From Cytophagia bacterium (lineage in GTDB: Bacteria; Bacteroidota; Bacteroidia; Cytophagales; Spirosomataceae), in NCBI GenBank assembly GCA_004293645.1, contig REAB01000075.1, positions 1 to 33,340 of the forward strand: a DNA stretch of 33,340 bases, written 5' to 3'. Shown one piece after another: positions 1-7,568 of this stretch; the stretch's first letter is position 1; each line of letters opens with the position of its first letter. A program made the translations under genes and the position numbers. The notes beneath the pieces are model-generated. The model had not been told where the DNA came from. It did not search any database and saw only the letters and a list, made by a program, of their open reading frames with translations.

Positions 1-89
1 AGTCTTTTGATTTGTAGAAAAACTAAATTACTTCTTTTTGCTCACTCTCCTCCTTTTTTTTTCTAAAACTGTAAACTGCATCGTGAAGG

Positions 90-1217
90 ATGCCTAATAC
101 TGAAAACGGAAAGAGTATTTGGTCAGAGTCAATCAAGACCAAGAAAGTTGTATATTTAGAAGATTGGGGTACAAAATTATTGATTGCTCACTATGGAGGG
201 TTCAACTTTTTTGACTTGAAAACAGGCGAAAAAATCTGGAAAAAAGATGCGCGTGGCGATGGTTTGAAGCGTGTTATTCCAATTGACCAAGACTTCTTGT
301 ACGTAGCTGAAAACGAGATGATGTTGATTAACAAAAACGGTGAAAAACTTTGGAAGAGCTTTATCGAAATTGCGGATGAGAAAGAAGACCCTATTTATTA
401 TTTAGGAAAAGTTGGCGAAAAAGTAATGTATTTGACAGGAACTTACGGAAATATGGTGGATTACAAAAGTGGTCGTAAATTATGGAAACGTAATATCAAG
501 TTCAACGAAAAACGCCCCGTATTGCCTACATTCGACGAAGCGTCTCAGTCATATTTGGTGTATAACGATGAGAAATTGTACAAATTCAACCCTACTATTG
601 ACGATAAACCAGAGCCATTTGCAGAGGTAAACATCAAAAGAGAGAAAGAGTTGAATGGTATCGAATTATTCCCTTGGGGCGTTGTGTTGTCTGGTCCAGT
701 AGAAGTGATGGGCGTGGGAATGGACGGAAAAGAGATATATCACAAAACTTATACACAGCCTGGTGAGGGCAATCGGATGCTTGTAAAAGGTTTGGCAGGT
801 GCTGGAAGTATTGCTTTGGGTATAAATGCCGCAAAAAACTACGCAGAGGGTGGTGAAATTACGATGAGCTATCGTGATGAAAATGGTAATGCCAGAGAAT
901 CTACAATTAGAAAAGAAAACGCAAGCAAAACTGCTGCGGGCGATGCCTCGGTGGTTGGATCGGATATTTTGGGGCAATTGACTTCAAGATATGGAAAGCG
1001 TTTTAATGCCATGAAACAAAACAGAGATTTTTCATATATCTACGCAAAAGACGAAGTGGCTGGTAAAGTATTGGTCAAAGTAAGAAAAGCCGACGGCGTA
1101 GAAGTAGATAAATTGATTTTCAAAAACGATAGACCCGTTTATGAAATTGACTCCGCTACGCAAAACATTTTCTACATCTACGATAATAAATTAATGATAT
1201 TTGATGCCAAAAAGTAA
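90..1217 (+). CDS. PQQ-like beta-propeller protein, 5'-truncated
   Basis: The 375-residue product contains repeats of the PQQ/quinoprotein-like beta-propeller kind: GKSIW near residue 8, GEKIW near 47, GEKLW near 84 and GRKLW near 127, each a glycine-turn-tryptophan strand. The C-terminal third (about 230-300) is a glycine/alanine-rich and charged insert before further propeller strands. No signal peptide is present and the reading frame is closed by TGA at 84-86, only one codon before this ATG. The three frames of bases 1-89 show no convincing coding continuation. Secreted members of this type normally begin with a signal peptide and more blades, so I infer that the N-terminus is missing, through a rearrangement or an assembly edge. 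Substrate and role are unknown. The base composition is AT-rich, like the next gene and unlike the genes after 3590. Confidence 0.6.
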   Translation: MPNTENGKSIWSESIKTKKVVYLEDWGTKLLIAHYGGFNFFDLKTGEKIWKKDARGDGLKRVIPIDQDFLYVAENEMMLINKNGEKLWKSFIEIADEKEDPIYYLGKVGEKVMYLTGTYGNMVDYKSGRKLWKRNIKFNEKRPVLPTFDEASQSYLVYNDEKLYKFNPTIDDKPEPFAEVNIKREKELNGIELFPWGVVLSGPVEVMGVGMDGKEIYHKTYTQPGEGNRMLVKGLAGAGSIALGINAAKNYAEGGEITMSYRDENGNARESTIRKENASKTAAGDASVVGSDILGQLTSRYGKRFNAMKQNRDFSYIYAKDEVAGKVLVKVRKADGVEVDKLIFKNDRPVYEIDSATQNIFYIYDNKLMIFDAKK

Positions 1218-1237
1218 ATAATTGAATTAACAAGTCG

Positions 1238-1305
1238 TAAGTCTGCAATTCATAGGTTACAAGTAAGATAACGCACTTATTTACGACCTACGAATTGCAG
1301 ATTTA
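1238..1305. terminator. Imperfect long inverted repeat, possible terminator
   Basis: Arms at 1238-1256 and 1287-1305 (19 bases each) are complementary at 17 positions, plus one G-U pair if transcribed. The 30-nt interval also contains a weaker inner pairing. It lies between the end of the propeller gene and the start of the next secreted protein. There is no long T-run after it, so it may be an intergenic palindrome rather than a strong intrinsic terminator. Confidence 0.45.
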
Positions 1306-1322
1306 CCGTTTTTACAGTCTGT

Positions 1323-3224
1323 ATGAAAAACCTAATCACTACTGCCCTTTTTATCTTTTTCTTTGTGAGTGTGTACGCACAAAATAAAATAAAATTCACC
1401 AAGAAAAACTTTACCGTTTCAAGCATTTTTCCTTCTGAATTTTCTTGTTTGGACGATGTATTGACACAATCAGCATACTTTCAAATTGCCGACAAAGTGC
1501 CAGTGTCTGCCCCCAATTTAAAGCGTGACTTCTTCAAATTTGACGGCTACATTAAAGATGCTGAAAACGGGAATTTGAAAATATATGTAACCATTCCACC
1601 TGCCGAATATTTGAAAAGTAAAGTGGACACGATTTACGATAAAAAGACGCTAAAAATCTACTTTGTGCCATCATTCGTTTTCAGTGTAAATATCAAAATA
1701 GAGGTCAAATGTAACTCTCAGCGCATTTATCTTAGGGAGTTTAAGACCCAAGAAAAAATAGCAAAAGAGCCATATTTGACCATAGACGAATTGAAAAAAG
1801 GACTTAGTAACATTGAGCTAAGAAATGAATATGGAGCTGAAATTGAAAAATCCATTTATATTTCACTCTATAAAATTCAAGAAGAACTCAATCGAAAATT
1901 AGGTTATTTGACCAATAAGAGCACAGAAACTTTCGTTTTCTTGACCAATAAAGAGCACCCAGAATACGCTCAAATGCTTGAATTTGAGCATGAAATCACT
2001 GCTCAAATGTCAAAATTTAATCTCGAAAAAGGCTTAGATGCCGCGCCTCTCGTGTCTCATTTGGCGTATTTAGAAGAACTTTTGACCAAATATCCAGAGT
2101 CATCAGATAATACCAAAATCCGTTTCATTGTAACCAATAATTTAGCACAAGTTTATTTTTTATTAGAAAATAAAGATAAATCCCTGTTTTTCAGCGAGTT
2201 ATTGATTAAAAATGATATGCGAAAAATCTGGGGACGTGAACTGATTGATCGTACAAATAATGCTCGTTTTGTGAATCAAAAGGTACGTCATCATTTGCCA
2301 AGATTCACGGAATTGCAGAAATTAGGCTTCCAAATGCAACAAGAAGCCATCCAAGAAAAAGAAGACACGAGATTGGCATTTTTTGAGAAAATAGAACGCG
2401 ATATTACGGATTGGGAACAAGAAAAAGCGAACCGTTTGCAGTATATCGAAACGGCTAAAACGAACCGAATTTCGATGTTGGATTCTACTGAAAGACAAAA
2501 TAATCCAGCGCTTTTGAAGAAAATAATTGATGGTTTTGGAAGTGGCCCAATTTTGAAAGGTGTAGAAAAAGTGCATATACTTTCCAAACTTACTTTTGAA
2601 GAAACTAACATACCCGTTTATGATGAAAAATGGGGTCTTGCCTTCACGAATTATTTATTGAAAAAGAAAAATCCAGACCTTTTTTATGTAGTGGTCAATC
2701 AGGCCGAATCATGGCAACACGATGATCGGGTGAAAGCTGAAAAGTGGAAAAAGGTGTCAGGTTCTGATTATTTGAACCTTTTGCCCCATTTAGACCCCTT
2801 GTATTTGCTTTCATCATTCCGTTTGGATTTATGGAATAATTATGAGCTTTTGGCAGATGCTACCATTGATGGGCGTTTGTGCTATCATTTAAGTTATGTA
2901 GAAAAAATGGTCAATTCGAGCAACAGAACTATCCCCAAAACAGAGCATCATTTATACATCGACAAAGAAAACAATAGAGTGATTTCTTCTGAAAAAACAG
3001 AATTTGAAGATGGCAAAAAGCTATCGTTTGAACGAAAAATTTATCAAGACTACCGAGAACTTATTCGTTTAAATAGTGGGGCAGTTCCGCACAAAATTTT
3101 ATATCAAGTTGAAGATTTTTATGGAGAGAGTTTTTACCAAGAGGAAATCGAAAAAATAGAAATTAATTCAGGTTTTGCGAATCGAATTTTTATCAAAGAA
3201 GTTTATTCGGGTGGGTTTAAGTGA
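1323..3224 (+). CDS. Secreted protein of unknown function
   Basis: This 633-residue protein opens with a clear signal peptide (about residues 1-19, cleavage after VYA), so it is exported to the periplasm or beyond. The middle (about 150-400) is charged and mostly helical, with coiled-coil-like stretches such as the glutamate/lysine-rich segment near 340-380. The C-terminal part (about 470-625) alternates short beta strands: YELLADATIDGRLCYHL, a KTEHHLYIDKENNRV stretch, then a YQDYREL motif. This resembles the LolA/DUF4292-like fold that binds lipid or lipoprotein, but that is inference from pattern only. It is separated from the upstream gene by a long inverted repeat, so it may be transcribed alone. 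The start is chosen because the signal peptide begins exactly there. I do not recognise a named family. Confidence 0.7.
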   Translation: MKNLITTALFIFFFVSVYAQNKIKFTKKNFTVSSIFPSEFSCLDDVLTQSAYFQIADKVPVSAPNLKRDFFKFDGYIKDAENGNLKIYVTIPPAEYLKSKVDTIYDKKTLKIYFVPSFVFSVNIKIEVKCNSQRIYLREFKTQEKIAKEPYLTIDELKKGLSNIELRNEYGAEIEKSIYISLYKIQEELNRKLGYLTNKSTETFVFLTNKEHPEYAQMLEFEHEITAQMSKFNLEKGLDAAPLVSHLAYLEELLTKYPESSDNTKIRFIVTNNLAQVYFLLENKDKSLFFSELLIKNDMRKIWGRELIDRTNNARFVNQKVRHHLPRFTELQKLGFQMQQEAIQEKEDTRLAFFEKIERDITDWEQEKANRLQYIETAKTNRISMLDSTERQNNPALLKKIIDGFGSGPILKGVEKVHILSKLTFEETNIPVYDEKWGLAFTNYLLKKKNPDLFYVVVNQAESWQHDDRVKAEKWKKVSGSDYLNLLPHLDPLYLLSSFRLDLWNNYELLADATIDGRLCYHLSYVEKMVNSSNRTIPKTEHHLYIDKENNRVISSEKTEFEDGKKLSFERKIYQDYRELIRLNSGAVPHKILYQVEDFYGESFYQEEIEKIEINSGFANRIFIKEVYSGGFK

Positions 3225-3442
3225 TATGGCTTTACACATCATTTGAGTCGAGGTAAAATGCCCTGTGAAATATTGCTCTCTTGCCTCTTTAACCAATTGA
3301 TAATCAGGTAATTTAAAAATTAATTTACTCAAAATTTTTAAAAACAACTTACTGATTATTAGCTACTTATGAATCAATTGGGACAAATGGCAATTACACC
3401 CGAAAACAAAGCAATTTTGAACTATTCTGTGTATTTGTTTTA

Positions 3443-3547
3443 GATGCCAAATATTGGCCAAGAAAAAGCCAAAAAGCACTCCAATTGCTTGCCAAACCTA
3501 CCGACGGCGTGCTGCTGGCGCGGGAAATTGTCGTTTTTTTGACGCAA
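3443..3547 (+). pseudogene. Possible C-terminal gene remnant
   Basis: Thirty-four codons read as a soluble protein tail with a normal amino-acid mix, ending in TAA at 3545-3547. No start codon in frame gives a sensible complete protein. If one base were lost near 3440 it would join the short frame that starts at ATG 3369, giving about 60 residues. I cannot name the family. It may be the residue of a gene cut by the event that joined AT-rich and GC-richer DNA here. Confidence 0.3.
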
Positions 3548-3561
3548 TAAAGTTACCTTTG
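3528..3561 (+). promoter_or_regulatory. Bacteroidota-type promoter
   Basis: A TTG at 3528-3530 and TACCTTTG at 3554-3561 match the TTG / TAnnTTTG housekeeping promoter of this phylum with a 23-nt spacer. The -7 element ends 27 nt before the ATG at 3589. Confidence 0.55.
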
Positions 3562-3588
3562 CCCATCACCCACATTTTGTAGTTACCC

Positions 3589-4182
3589 ATGGTTTTTCTT
3601 CAATTTCAGGTCAGCGAAATCGCCGAATTGCTCAAATACGGTATTTCTGGTCTGAGTACCATTGCTTTTTTGTTGTCGTTTTTTTTGCTCAACCGCGAAA
3701 GTGGCCGCCCCAAGCCGCGCCCCGAAATGCTGCGCAACATTCGGCTTTTTATGTGGGTAACATTGATATTGGGCGTGCTGTCGGGGGTAGCGGCCATTTT
3801 AAACCCAAGCGGGGTAGAGGCCAATCCCCCGCGCAAAGCAAGCCCACCCAAAAAATCGGCATTGGGCAATTTATTGACCACCAAGCCTACATTACAAATT
3901 GAAGTATTTTACCAAATTGGGGCTAAAACGCTGGCCGAACAAGTAGCCGAAGAGTTAGAAAACTACAAAGAATATAAAGTTAAAATGACACAACTGACTG
4001 CCCAGCGTCAAAAAGAATGGAACATTCGCCGCACCCAAATTAGGCACGAAATAACCGAAAAGCCTGCCGCTGTGCAGTTACAAAATCGGTTGGCAAAAAT
4101 AATGCCCCAAGATGTTTCGTTTTATCTCAAACAAATCAGCTCGTCGTCGCCCAACTACCTGAGCGTATTTGTGTGCGATTAG
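3589..4182 (+). CDS. Two-helix membrane protein of unknown function
   Basis: The 197-residue protein has two hydrophobic segments, about residues 10-33 and 50-70, joined by a positively charged loop (ESGRPKPRPEMLRN). A proline/lysine-rich linker (about 78-95) follows, then a soluble, lysine/glutamate-rich C-terminal domain of about 100 residues with a helical stretch (AEQVAEELENYKEYKVKM). This suggests an inner-membrane anchor with one exposed domain. No enzymatic motif is visible and I do not recognise the family. A good TTG/TACCTTTG promoter lies just upstream, which supports this start. The gene precedes a DUF1080 protein by 57 nt, but there is nothing to tie the two functionally. Confidence 0.65.
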   Translation: MVFLQFQVSEIAELLKYGISGLSTIAFLLSFFLLNRESGRPKPRPEMLRNIRLFMWVTLILGVLSGVAAILNPSGVEANPPRKASPPKKSALGNLLTTKPTLQIEVFYQIGAKTLAEQVAEELENYKEYKVKMTQLTAQRQKEWNIRRTQIRHEITEKPAAVQLQNRLAKIMPQDVSFYLKQISSSSPNYLSVFVCD

Positions 4183-4239
4183 CCAAGTAAAAAAAAGTGC
4201 CATCCCCCTTTCTATTACAAACAAGATTATACCAAACCA

Positions 4240-5022
4240 ATGAAAAAAACCTTTCTGACCCTCTCTTTGGTAGCCTGCGCCGCTGCCGCGTTTGCCCAAA
4301 ACAAGTACCCAGGTACGCCACCCGAGGTTTCGCCAATGCCAATGAAGCCCGAAATGACTGAAATTTGGAATCCAGAAGTGGCCACTGTAACGCCTGGCAA
4401 AACCCCCGCCGACGCACCCTCCGATGCCATTGTATTGTTTGATGGCAAAAACCTTGACCAGTGGGTATCGGCCAAAAAACCAGGCGGACCAGCACCGTGG
4501 AAAATTGTGAACAACGACCACATGGAAGTAGTGCCAGGCAGTGGTGACATCAAAACGGTCATGAAATTTGGTGATTGCCAGCTCCACATTGAGTTTAGCG
4601 CCCCCGACGTGGTAGAAAGCGCAGGGCAAGGACGCGGCAACAGCGGCGTGTTTTTTCAAGACCGCTACGAATTACAGATTTTGGACTCTTACCAAAACCG
4701 TACCTACCGCAACGGCCAAGCGGCGTCTATTTACAAAGACCACGCGCCCTTGGTAAACGCCATGAAGGGGCCACTCGAATGGAATACGTACGACGTAATT
4801 TATACTGCGCCCCGCTTCAAAGCCAACGGGTTGATAGACTCACCTGCCCGCATTACGGTGTTGCACAACGGCGTGTTGGTACAAAACAACACCACCATCA
4901 ACGGCTTGACGCTCTATATTGGCCTGCACCACTACCCCGATGCCCACGGCGACGACGTGATTCACCTCCAAGACCACGGCAACAAAACGCAGTTTAGAAA
5001 CATCTGGTTGCGCAAATTGTAA
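4240..5022 (+). CDS. Secreted DUF1080 (3-keto-disaccharide hydrolase type) protein
   Basis: After a signal peptide (about residues 1-19, ending FAQ) the 260-residue protein carries one DUF1080 domain, a concanavalin-like beta sandwich now named after 3-keto-disaccharide hydrolases. Family landmarks are visible: AIVLFDGKNLDQWV (about 63-76), the W-K-I-V strand, F-G-D-C-Q-L-H-I-E-F (about 110-119), the G-R-G-N-S-G-V-F-F-Q loop with Y-E-L-Q-I-L-D-S (about 130-150), then the E-W-N-T-Y-D-V strand. The length is normal for a single-domain member. Known family members cleave 3-keto-glycosides or act on plant-derived sugars in the periplasm; the exact substrate here is not predictable. The gene ends at a perfect hairpin shared with the convergent MaoC gene. 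Confidence 0.85.
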   Translation: MKKTFLTLSLVACAAAAFAQNKYPGTPPEVSPMPMKPEMTEIWNPEVATVTPGKTPADAPSDAIVLFDGKNLDQWVSAKKPGGPAPWKIVNNDHMEVVPGSGDIKTVMKFGDCQLHIEFSAPDVVESAGQGRGNSGVFFQDRYELQILDSYQNRTYRNGQAASIYKDHAPLVNAMKGPLEWNTYDVIYTAPRFKANGLIDSPARITVLHNGVLVQNNTTINGLTLYIGLHHYPDAHGDDVIHLQDHGNKTQFRNIWLRKL

Positions 5023-5037
5023 AATTCCCGTTTTGTA

Positions 5038-5088
5038 AAAAGCAAAAATTCCCAAAGGCTGTTAGCACCTTTGGGAATTTTTGCTTTT
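5038..5088. terminator. Bidirectional intrinsic terminator
   Basis: A perfect 21-bp stem (5038-5058 with 5068-5088) and a 9-nt loop lie between two converging genes. The outer stem is A-rich on one side and T-rich on the other, so it supplies a U-tract in both directions. It serves the DUF1080 gene (plus) and the MaoC gene (minus). Confidence 0.9.
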
Positions 5089-5099
5089 AATGAAATCCA

Positions 5100-5507
5100 C
5101 TAAAAGTGCGTTCGATTCATGAGCGTGGCCACGCCACGGGTCGTCATTTTTAGGGTTTGCGCGTCCATTACTTCTCCCAAAATTTCGGCGGTATGTCGTT
5201 CATTATTAACGGATTGAATCTTAAAAACTGCCTTGTAGTCCACATCTACGTACATGGGGCGCAAAAACTCGAACGTTTGCCCCATGTAAATAGAACCGTG
5301 TCCAGGAAACTGAGTGCCAATTATTTTAGTAAATACACTCGCGCCCAACATTCCGTGAATAATGGGGCGTTTGAAAATGGTGGTAGCGGCGTATTCGGGG
5401 TCTAAGTGCAGCGGGTTGTCGTCGCCCGTGAGTTGGGCAAAGACCACCACATCTGCTTGACTAAATTTAAAAGTGTATTCGTAGGTATCTCCGACGGCGT
5501 AGCTCAT
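5100..5507 (-). CDS. MaoC-like (R)-specific enoyl-CoA hydratase
   Basis: The 135-residue protein is a single hot-dog domain of the MaoC/PhaJ type. The hydratase-2 signature is complete: GDDNPLHLDPEYA, with Asp29 and His34 at the spacing of the catalytic Asp/His pair of Aeromonas PhaJ. The following HGMLGASVF helix and the MGQTFEFLRPMY strand are also characteristic. Such enzymes hydrate 2-enoyl-CoA to (R)-3-hydroxyacyl-CoA, or act in related dehydrations, in the cytoplasm; the chain-length preference cannot be read here. It is transcribed alone, convergent with the DUF1080 gene and divergent from the amino-acid permease. The length is normal for bacterial stand-alone members. Confidence 0.88.
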   Translation of the reverse strand: MSYAVGDTYEYTFKFSQADVVVFAQLTGDDNPLHLDPEYAATTIFKRPIIHGMLGASVFTKIIGTQFPGHGSIYMGQTFEFLRPMYVDVDYKAVFKIQSVNNERHTAEILGEVMDAQTLKMTTRGVATLMNRTHF

Positions 5508-5671
5508 GTTATTTTGGTAGAAAAATGGTTAGAAAGCTGCCAAATTAGTCAAAAAAACATTTTTTACCCAACTAAATTTGGTAAGTAAGCATCAATGCGC
5601 TACTTTTCACGAATATTTTAAAAAATCACAAAATCAAACCTCAAACTTTTATCTAATCAACTTCAATTGAT

Positions 5672-7147
5672 ATGAGCAATTCTATTTGGCGTAAAAAACC
5701 GCTCGCGGCCTACGAAGCCGACGTAAAAAACAACCAGTTAAAACGAGTTTTGGGCCGATGGGCGCTCACCTCGCTGGGCATTGGTGCCGTTATTGGCGGG
5801 GGTATTTTCACCCTTACTGGCATTGCCGCCCACGACTGGGCCGGCCCTGCGTTGGCGTTGGCCTTTGTGATGGCAGGCGTAGCCTGTACGTTTGCGGCGC
5901 TTTGCTACGCCGAGTTTGCCTCCATTCTACCCGTCGAAGGCTCGGCTTATGCTTACTCTTACGGCACGGTAGGCGAGTTTTTTGCTTGGTTTATTGGCTG
6001 GAATCTTATCTTGGAATACATGATGGGTGCCACCACGGTGGCCGTAGCTTGGTCGGGTTATTTTGAAAAACTACTCAAATTGTTTGGGTTGCATCTTCCT
6101 ATTTATTTGGCCAACGACCCCGTTACTGCCGCCGAAAAAGCGGCCAAAATGCGCGAAGCAGGCGAAATTGTTCCCGACTTTGCTTTTGCGGTCAATTTAC
6201 CCGCTTTTTTGATTGTTTGGTGCGTTACGTACGTACTCATAAAAGGCATCAAAGAAGCCGCCAGCACCAACAACATCATCGTAATTATGAAGGTAGCAGC
6301 GGTACTGTTTGTTATTATCGTGGGTTCATTCTACGTGGACACCGCCAACTGGACTCCTTTTATTCCTGAAGCGGTAATTGACGAAACGGGGCAACAGCAT
6401 TTTGGTTTCAGCGGAATTGTAACAGCGGCTTCGATTATTTTCTTTGCTTACATTGGTTTCGATGCCGTTTCTACGCAAGCGGGCGAGGCCATCAATCCTA
6501 CCAAAGATATTCCATTTGCCATCATTGCTTCGCTGCTTATTTGTACCGTTTTGTATATTTTGGTGTCATTGGTATTGACGGGTATGGTTAAATTTGACAC
6601 ACTCGATTTGAAAGCTCCCGTTGCCTCGGCTTTTGAGGGTGCAGGTTTGCCCATTGCCATGTATATTGTTACGATTGCTGCCGTGGCGGGTCTTACTTCG
6701 GTGATGTTGGTGATGATGCTATCGCAAACGCGCATCTTCTTGGGCATGGCCAAAGATGGCTTGATGCCGCCTTTCTTCAAAGCCATTCATCCTACTTTCC
6801 GCACACCCTGGAAAAGCACTATTTTGGTTGGTGGTATTGTATCGGTAGTGGCCGCTTTGACCCCCATTGATAAGATTTCGGAGATGTGTAGTTCGGGTAC
6901 GCTCTTGGCTTTTGCCATGATTTGCGGTGCCGTGTGGCTTTTGCGCGTGCGTGAACCACAATTGGACAGACCTTTTAAAGCACCATTTTTGCCTGTAGTA
7001 GCTACTTGCGGCATTTTGTGCAACCTTTATTTGATGTGGAGTTTAAGAACAGACACTAAAATTGCGTTTTTGGTGTGGGGAAGCATTGGCATACTTGTGT
7101 ATTTTGTGTACAGCCGCCACCATAGCAATTTGAATAAAAATTCATAA
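5672..7147 (+). CDS. APC-family amino-acid permease
   Basis: The 491-residue integral membrane protein shows about 12 hydrophobic segments and the APC-superfamily glycine-rich first helix, GIGAVIGGGIFTLTG (residues 36-50). It also has the conserved CYAEFASILPVEGSAYAY segment (about 76-93), which is close to the cationic amino-acid transporter (CAT) branch. A polar insert (about 150-175, VTAAEKAAKMREAGEIVPDF) extends one external loop. The family imports amino acids by proton or sodium coupling; the substrate is not certain. The ATG at 5672 follows a long AT-rich leader containing TAAATTTG at 5573-5580, a possible -7 box without a clear TTG partner. A strong hairpin follows the stop codon. No neighbour suggests a specific pathway. 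Confidence 0.88.
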   Translation: MSNSIWRKKPLAAYEADVKNNQLKRVLGRWALTSLGIGAVIGGGIFTLTGIAAHDWAGPALALAFVMAGVACTFAALCYAEFASILPVEGSAYAYSYGTVGEFFAWFIGWNLILEYMMGATTVAVAWSGYFEKLLKLFGLHLPIYLANDPVTAAEKAAKMREAGEIVPDFAFAVNLPAFLIVWCVTYVLIKGIKEAASTNNIIVIMKVAAVLFVIIVGSFYVDTANWTPFIPEAVIDETGQQHFGFSGIVTAASIIFFAYIGFDAVSTQAGEAINPTKDIPFAIIASLLICTVLYILVSLVLTGMVKFDTLDLKAPVASAFEGAGLPIAMYIVTIAAVAGLTSVMLVMMLSQTRIFLGMAKDGLMPPFFKAIHPTFRTPWKSTILVGGIVSVVAALTPIDKISEMCSSGTLLAFAMICGAVWLLRVREPQLDRPFKAPFLPVVATCGILCNLYLMWSLRTDTKIAFLVWGSIGILVYFVYSRHHSNLNKNS

Positions 7148-7166
7148 GTAAGGCTACTAAAATTTG

Positions 7167-7201
7167 CCGATTTTCACTTTGTTGGACGAAGTGAAAATCG
7201 G
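7167..7201 (+). terminator. Intrinsic terminator of the permease gene
   Basis: A perfect 13-bp stem (7167-7179 with 7189-7201) encloses a 9-nt loop 20 bases after the permease stop. A short T-rich run (tatttgtttt) follows. Confidence 0.8.
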
Positions 7202-7212
7202 TATTTGTTTTA

Positions 7213-7438
7213 TGGCGCGAGTCTCTGGCTCGTGTCGCTTATTAAAAGGCTTCCTGCCGCTATCAAAACTGCGACTGGAAGTCGCAAAATAATCAGCACG
7301 AGCGAAGACGCTCGCGCTATCGGAGATGGCGCGAGTCTCTGGCTCGTGCCGCTTATTAAAAGGCTTCAAGCCGCTATCAAAACTGCGACTGGAAGTCGCA
7401 AAATAATCAGCACGAGCGAAGACGCTCGCGCTATCGGA
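7213..7438. repeat. Tandem pair of 112-bp palindromic repeats
   Basis: Two copies (7213-7324 and 7327-7438) differ at only three positions and repeat with a 114-bp period. Each unit is itself a string of hairpins. The ends are inverted relative to each other (7215-7234 against 7297-7317 in copy 1, sharing CACGAGC and CTCGCGC blocks), and each end also folds as a cgag/ctcg mini-hairpin. Inside are ggcttcaagcc (intact only in copy 2) and gcgactggaagtcgc. Because 114 is a multiple of three, long ORFs appear on both strands; they are repetitive and I do not take them as genes. The element resembles non-coding, REP/MITE-like intergenic repeats. The rest of 7439-7568 holds nothing I can identify. 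Confidence 0.85.
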
Positions 7439-7568
7439 TATTTGTTTTAAATGGCTTTACTCAAAAATAGACATTCTTCAACCAAACTTTTTAACCGATG
7501 CCCTCTGAAAAGTAACTAAAAAATGGCCAACGGTATTAAAAAAAATGATAGATTTTTAGCAGTAGCGG

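Larger units (their letters stand above)
3225..3588. other. Gene-poor compositional junction with coding remnant
   Basis: This 364-base interval carries no intact gene. Its first part (to about 3440) is AT-rich like the genes before it; the last 150 bases are GC-richer like the genes after it. From 3443 to 3547 one plus frame reads as a plausible protein tail, starting DAKYWPRKSQKALQL and ending IVVFLTQ before TAA. A short ORF at 3369-3443 (starting MNQLGQMAITPENK) lies upstream in another frame, so the two could be a frameshifted 60-residue gene or unrelated fragments. An imperfect inverted repeat sits at about 3299-3311 and 3349-3360. Confidence 0.5.

Noticed and set aside
3369-3443. 24-codon ORF starting MNQLGQM as an independent gene
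   Set aside because: Too short to judge and no promoter. It is more likely part of a broken gene together with 3443-3547.
4078-4659. 193-codon minus-strand ORF opposite the DUF1080 gene
   Set aside because: A shadow frame rich in W, H and F, with no start signal. The plus-strand gene has a signal peptide and clear domain motifs.
7213-7438. Possible CRISPR array
   Set aside because: Only two units of 112 bp with no unique spacers and no cas genes.
7157-7450. ORFs on both strands across the tandem palindromic repeats
   Set aside because: They exist only because the repeat lacks stops and has a 114-bp period. The peptides are the repeat translated twice.
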